From Ww85 sp963745765 (GTDB lineage: Bacteria > Desulfobacterota > Desulfobulbia > Desulfobulbales > Desulfocapsaceae), in NCBI GenBank assembly GCA_963745765.1, contig CAVUYQ010000006.1:27820-91819 (forward strand): a stretch of 64,000 nucleotides of DNA. The letters run 5' to 3'. The notes beneath the pieces were generated by a model. The model was not told where the DNA came from. It saw only the letters and a program-made list of their open reading frames with translations, and did not search any database. Of the stretch, positions 60,563 through 64,000 are shown piece after piece. Positions within the stretch are counted from its first letter, which is position 1. The number at the start of each line of letters is the position of its first letter. The position numbers and the translations under genes were made by a program.

Positions 60563-60592
60563 TTATGTTGCGAACCTGGTTATGTGGTGAAA
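60563..60592 (+). repeat. RIT left terminal inverted repeat
   Basis: TTATGTTGCGAACCT, two bases, then TTATGTGGTGAAA. The second motif recurs inverted at 60634-60646 (TTTCACCACATAA), giving a recombinase-site-like pair of arms about 41 bases apart. Confidence 0.85.
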
Positions 60593-60664
60593 TGCCCATG
60601 GATACCCATTTTTATAGAAGAGGATCGCCGGGTTTTCACCACATAATTCGATGTCACCGCCGTT

Positions 60665-61681
60665 TTACAAAGACCCGAGAAAGGACATCAGGTCGCTATC
60701 GACGTGCCATTTGGGTTCATGTTTTATCACGGGGGTCTGCGAGGTGACCGCGCACGTTTCCAACGCCTTCGCTTTCATCTCCAAATCGACCTCGGCGTAG
60801 CGATTTGTGGTCTCAAGAGAGACGTGTCCCAGCCAGGCACGAATCGTGTTGATGTCTACGCCGGCACGCAACAAATGTACTGCCGTGGTGTGACGGATTG
60901 TGTGCGGACTGACCGGCTTGTTCTGAAGCGAGGATACACTCATCGCCGCTTTAACAGCTGTCCGGGCAACGAGAGCATGGATACCATAGCGTGTGATTGG
61001 TTGGCCACGAACATTAAGAAATACGGGGGACTCGCCGGGTCCTTCAATACGCTGGCCGAGCAGACTCCGCATGATCTTGGTGGTATGCTTCCATAATGGG
61101 CACATGCGGATTTTGCGTCCCTTACCATAGAAGCGGACGGAGGGCGATAAGCCAAGGTTGAGGTCTGCAACCGTGAGCTGGGCAACTTCGGTGGCCCGCG
61201 CACCGGTATTGTAGAGAAACAGGATTATTGCGTAATCACGGCGGCCCTGTGCGCGGCGGCGGTCAGGAACATCCAGCAGGGCATCGATCTCGTATTTCTC
61301 GAGGTAGGCCATAGTAGGCACGATCGTACGGCGCAGAGGGATAGCCTGGATTTGCGCCGCGTGTTCTATCAAATCTGGAACGAGGCGCCCAATGAACCGA
61401 AATAGCGAATGGAGGGCAGCAAGACGCTGATTTCGGGTGGCGATAGAGTTCCCTCGATCGTTTTCGAGATGGGCGAGAAATGCACGTATAACCACAGCAT
61501 CAACCTGCTCAACTGTGGTGCGTGTGGGGTCAATCGAGTAGTGTTCCGCAACGAAGCAACACAGTAGACGGATCGTGTCACGGTAACTCTTTTGTGTGTT
61601 GGGGCTGAGATTGCGATCTGCAACCAATTCCTCGATCAGGAATCGACGGATGAAAGGCCCCATCAAGTGGTTATTAGACAT
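60665..61681 (-). CDS. ritC: Tyrosine recombinase RitC of the RIT element
   Basis: 338 residues from the ATG at 61681, preceded by AAGGAGG, overlapping the ritB stop by 8 bases. Core-binding domain LSPNTQKSYRDTIRLLCCFV; catalytic residues visible as LYNTGARATEVAQL (first Arg), PHTIRHTTAVHLL (HxxR), WLGHVSLETTNRYAEVD (His and nucleophile Tyr). All are present, so the protein should be active. Confidence 0.92.
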   Translation of the reverse strand: MSNNHLMGPFIRRFLIEELVADRNLSPNTQKSYRDTIRLLCCFVAEHYSIDPTRTTVEQVDAVVIRAFLAHLENDRGNSIATRNQRLAALHSLFRFIGRLVPDLIEHAAQIQAIPLRRTIVPTMAYLEKYEIDALLDVPDRRRAQGRRDYAIILFLYNTGARATEVAQLTVADLNLGLSPSVRFYGKGRKIRMCPLWKHTTKIMRSLLGQRIEGPGESPVFLNVRGQPITRYGIHALVARTAVKAAMSVSSLQNKPVSPHTIRHTTAVHLLRAGVDINTIRAWLGHVSLETTNRYAEVDLEMKAKALETCAVTSQTPVIKHEPKWHVDSDLMSFLGSL

Positions 61682-62627
61682 TGCTTTCCTCCTTGACGCC
61701 GATGGCGGTGTAGCGCTCGAAGCGTTTTGATGCTTCGGCGAGCAGTTCATGGGTCATGGTCAAATATGTCTGCGTGCCGGATATGTTGACGTGGCCCAGA
61801 TAGGTCGAGAGTAAAGGCAGGCGTGCCTGCACATCCGCGCCTTCGCGATACCAGGCAATCAGCCGGTGCAAGGCAAATGAATGGCGAAGATCATGAAGCC
61901 GCGGTTGCCAGCGAGCGCCCGTCGGGCTTTGTATGCCAACATGTTGTCGAAGTCGGGCAAACACCTTCTCAAGCTTGTTGAGTGTTATCGGGTCGCCCGT
62001 ATGCGCAGTAAAGAAGGCCGAGTGAGTCCCGGCTGGCATCGGTAGATGTTGGCGTGCTTTGTGGTAGGTAAAGAGCGCCGCAGCCAGCGTTCTGCCGATG
62101 GGCACGAGACGAGACTTGAAGAACTTGGTGTCCCAAACAGCGAGGACACGCTCGTCAAGATCCACGTCACAACACCGCAGGCGCAATCCCTCGCTTGGTC
62201 TTAACCCTGCACCGTAGAGGACCAGCAGTAGGATGCGGAAAGTCCTATGTTGGAGGGGGGAATGTTTGTCCTCCAATATCTTTGTTGCTTCGAAAAGTCG
62301 TTGCAGTTCCTCGCGAGAATAGATGTAAGGTACGAAAGATCGAGGTATGCGTGGCGCTGGTTCTGGCAGCGGAGAGGCCGATAGATGGCCACGGGTAACA
62401 AGGAATGCGAAAAACCCACGCAGGGTCTGGTGCTTCCGCTCCCACCATCGTGTTGGCGGGCCGGAGCCACGACAGAAATTGTAGGTGGTCTGTGGATCGA
62501 CAGCGTCAAGGGGGATGTCGCCAAGTGCGTGGGAAAAAGAACGAAGGACTCGCGTGTCGGCCGAGAAAACCGCCCCCAGCGATCGCCTCATGGTAATGTA
62601 GGCATCGACAGCCTCGTTGAGTGTCAT
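61674..62627 (-). CDS. ritB: Tyrosine recombinase RitB of the RIT element
   Basis: 317 residues. N-terminal SAM-like domain with DAYITMRRSLGAVFSADTRV; catalytic LYGAGLRPSEGLRL (Arg), KFFKSRLVPIG (Lys region), HDLRHSFALHRL (HxxR), YLGHVNISGTQTYLTMT (His and Tyr). ATG overlaps the ritA stop by 4 bases. Confidence 0.92.
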   Translation of the reverse strand: MTLNEAVDAYITMRRSLGAVFSADTRVLRSFSHALGDIPLDAVDPQTTYNFCRGSGPPTRWWERKHQTLRGFFAFLVTRGHLSASPLPEPAPRIPRSFVPYIYSREELQRLFEATKILEDKHSPLQHRTFRILLLVLYGAGLRPSEGLRLRCCDVDLDERVLAVWDTKFFKSRLVPIGRTLAAALFTYHKARQHLPMPAGTHSAFFTAHTGDPITLNKLEKVFARLRQHVGIQSPTGARWQPRLHDLRHSFALHRLIAWYREGADVQARLPLLSTYLGHVNISGTQTYLTMTHELLAEASKRFERYTAIGVKEESNV

Positions 62628-63874
62628 ATCAGACCTCCGAAGTCATCTAAAGCCACCTTACGTAGTGATACAAGGTCAACCTTGGCGTAAAAACGAGTCG
62701 CATCGGGGCTTCGATGGCCGAGGTGATCGCCAACTTCCTTGAAGCTTCGTCCCGAATCTAAGAGATGTCGGGCGCAGGCATGTCTTAGGCCGTGGGGGCC
62801 GCGGCCTTTCCTCGGTAACTCGTTCTTTGGAAGGTGTCGCTCAACGACGCCATAGAGACCACTTGGGGACAGCGGTCTGTATGGCGCACGTAGCGTAAGG
62901 AAGACGACTCTGCTGTCCGCCTTCGGTCGACTGTAGCGTAAATATCGGGCAACGGCATTGCCAACCCTAGGTTCAAGAGGAGCACTCTCCTCGCGTCTGC
63001 TTTTGGATCTGATGAAACGAATCCGATCGTGGCGCCAGTCGATATCATCAAGGCACAGCCGGCGTACTTCGCCCGAGCGGAGGCCGTAAATAGACAAAAG
63101 CAAAATGATCGCATGGTCTCTTATTGAAGCAGGGTCATCACCGTTAGTCTCGGCGAGCATCCGACCAACGGTATTCCATGTCGGGCCAAGCGGTATTCCC
63201 GCATGGCGGTAGATGCGCGGCAATAGGATTGCTTCGGATAACCGAGACTGCACCCAGCCTTTTGTCTCGCAGTACCCGAACCAACTGCGGAGTATCTTGG
63301 CAGAGGTACGGAGTGAGTTGCGGCCCCATCGTTGTGACATGTGCTCGAAGAAGGCGTCGAGGTCACTCGGTTTAACATCCCCGAGGGCTACTCCACGGTG
63401 ATCCAGGTAATCGAGGAACCGAGTGATTTGCCATCTCGCAGACCGACAGGTAGCCTTCGACTGCCATCGGATCTCCTGCTGTGAGGCGATGAACTCATCA
63501 AGTTCGACCTCATAGAGACCTGGCTCCGGAGACGCAGCAGGACATAATCGACCAAGGCTTTGAAGGAAGCTCATCGCTACGAGCCGGAAGTGCTCTTTGG
63601 GCCACCGGGGACTTGATGCACGTCCACAGCTGAAGCGCTGTTCGGCCCACGCTGCCGCAAGCGCCTCAACCTCATCCTCATTGAAGCATCGGTCGGTTGG
63701 CCACCGTTGAAGTTCGATAGCAATACATAAACAATAGGAAGACTGGCGCAGGATCGTTCCCCGCGCCATGCCTTGAGTTGCCTGTTGGGTCAGGTATGCC
63801 TCTCGCTCAGCGGCAAGTGGACCTTCTTTATGGCGGCGAAGAACTCCAGGGTATTTAAAAAGAGTCTCAAACAT
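62624..63874 (-). CDS. ritA: Tyrosine recombinase RitA of the RIT element
   Basis: 416 residues from the ATG at 63874 with AAGGAGG 9 bases upstream. A long N-terminal region (about 1-200) precedes the catalytic domain: IYGLRSGEVRRL (Arg), RSKSRREESAPLEP (Lys region), PHGLRHACARHLLD (HxxR), HLGHRSPDATRFYAKVD (His and Tyr). First gene of the trio; transcription must start between 63875 and the right end. Confidence 0.92.
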   Translation of the reverse strand: MFETLFKYPGVLRRHKEGPLAAEREAYLTQQATQGMARGTILRQSSYCLCIAIELQRWPTDRCFNEDEVEALAAAWAEQRFSCGRASSPRWPKEHFRLVAMSFLQSLGRLCPAASPEPGLYEVELDEFIASQQEIRWQSKATCRSARWQITRFLDYLDHRGVALGDVKPSDLDAFFEHMSQRWGRNSLRTSAKILRSWFGYCETKGWVQSRLSEAILLPRIYRHAGIPLGPTWNTVGRMLAETNGDDPASIRDHAIILLLSIYGLRSGEVRRLCLDDIDWRHDRIRFIRSKSRREESAPLEPRVGNAVARYLRYSRPKADSRVVFLTLRAPYRPLSPSGLYGVVERHLPKNELPRKGRGPHGLRHACARHLLDSGRSFKEVGDHLGHRSPDATRFYAKVDLVSLRKVALDDFGGLI

Positions 63875-63970
63875 GGTGTGTACCTCCTTAAAGAGGTCAC
63901 TACCATAACGACTAATATTATGTTGTGAAGTTGAGATCAGCTATTCCGTAATATCGCAATCTTGGATAGA

Positions 63971-64000
63971 CTTCACCACATAATAAGGTTCGCAACATAA
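63971..64000 (-). repeat. RIT right terminal inverted repeat
   Basis: CTTCACCACATAATAAGGTTCGCAACATAA, the inverted copy of the left end with two differences in the centre. An inner inverted TTATGTTGTGAAG lies at 63918-63930, mirroring the left-end layout. Confidence 0.85.

Larger units (their letters stand above)
60563..64000 (-). mobile_element. Recombinase-in-trio (RIT-type) element
   Basis: 3438 bases carrying three consecutive, overlapping tyrosine recombinase genes and nothing else. The ends are inverted repeats: TTATGTTGCGAACCT at 60563 onward, continuing to TTATGTGGTGAA, and the complement of the same at 63971-64000. Inside each end is a further inverted copy of the TTATGTGGTGAA motif. 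This matches RIT elements, in which RitA, RitB and RitC act together. The right end coincides with the window edge, so the target duplication cannot be examined. Confidence 0.88.

Noticed and set aside
60563..64000. Phage integrase or integron interpretation of the recombinase genes
   Set aside because: No phage, cassette or attC-like features; three overlapping recombinases between inverted repeats fit an RIT element better.

Overview
This looks like a chromosomal segment from an anaerobic, delta-type Gram-negative bacterium (Desulfobacterota, probably near Desulfobulbales). That placement is inferred from the look of the 16S rRNA, a multihaem periplasmic cytochrome, sigma-54 activators, TTT and TRAP carboxylate transporters, and the gene orders ffs-dnaX-ebfC-recR and thrS-infC-rpmI-rplT-pheS-pheT-ihfA-merR-tRNA-Pro. 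No taxonomic search could be run.

Layout. 1-4.4 kb: end of the NADH dehydrogenase operon (nuoM, nuoN), a Ste24-type protease and a membrane/coiled-coil protein. 4.4-10.7 kb: one complete rRNA operon (16S, tRNA-Ile, tRNA-Ala, 23S, 5S) with long processing stalks, a stem-forming intervening sequence of about 200 nt in the 23S gene, and two palindromic repeats in the spacer. 11-24 kb: a glycosyltransferase, phosphofructokinase, an ArsR regulator with a metal-efflux-type permease that carries an in-frame UGA at a conserved Cys, rsmI, trpB-trpA-pepF, a sigma-54 regulator with a degenerate receiver, tadA and tRNA-Ser. 24.4-35 kb: a broken PilZ gene, a nine-haem cytochrome, a sigma-54 activator, then tctC-tctB-tctA and an isocitrate/tartrate-type dehydrogenase. 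35-42.3 kb: a small molybdopterin-domain protein, KDPG aldolase, a LacI regulator with two palindromic sites, an SDR, and a heavily frameshifted TRAP transporter; together these look like a sugar-acid uptake and breakdown unit. 42.6-53.9 kb: housekeeping genes for protein targeting, DNA replication/repair and translation. 53.9-64 kb: a mobile-element zone with an IS21 element inserted in a SEC-C gene, a frameshifted aminotransferase, an IS630 element, a hotdog thioesterase and a complete three-recombinase (RIT-type) element whose right end coincides with the window end.

Single-base frameshifts affect many genes, including pheT and dnaX, which should be essential. Some are therefore probably sequence errors. 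The TRAP genes carry so many that real decay is also plausible.

Most notable points: a candidate selenocysteine-containing permease (UGA in place of the first Cys of a CxC motif, with a SECIS-like hairpin 17 nt downstream, in an ArsR-controlled operon); the RIT-type element with compound inverted termini; the 23S intervening sequence; an A9 slippery run in dnaX; an AUC start for infC; and a family of palindromic intergenic repeats.
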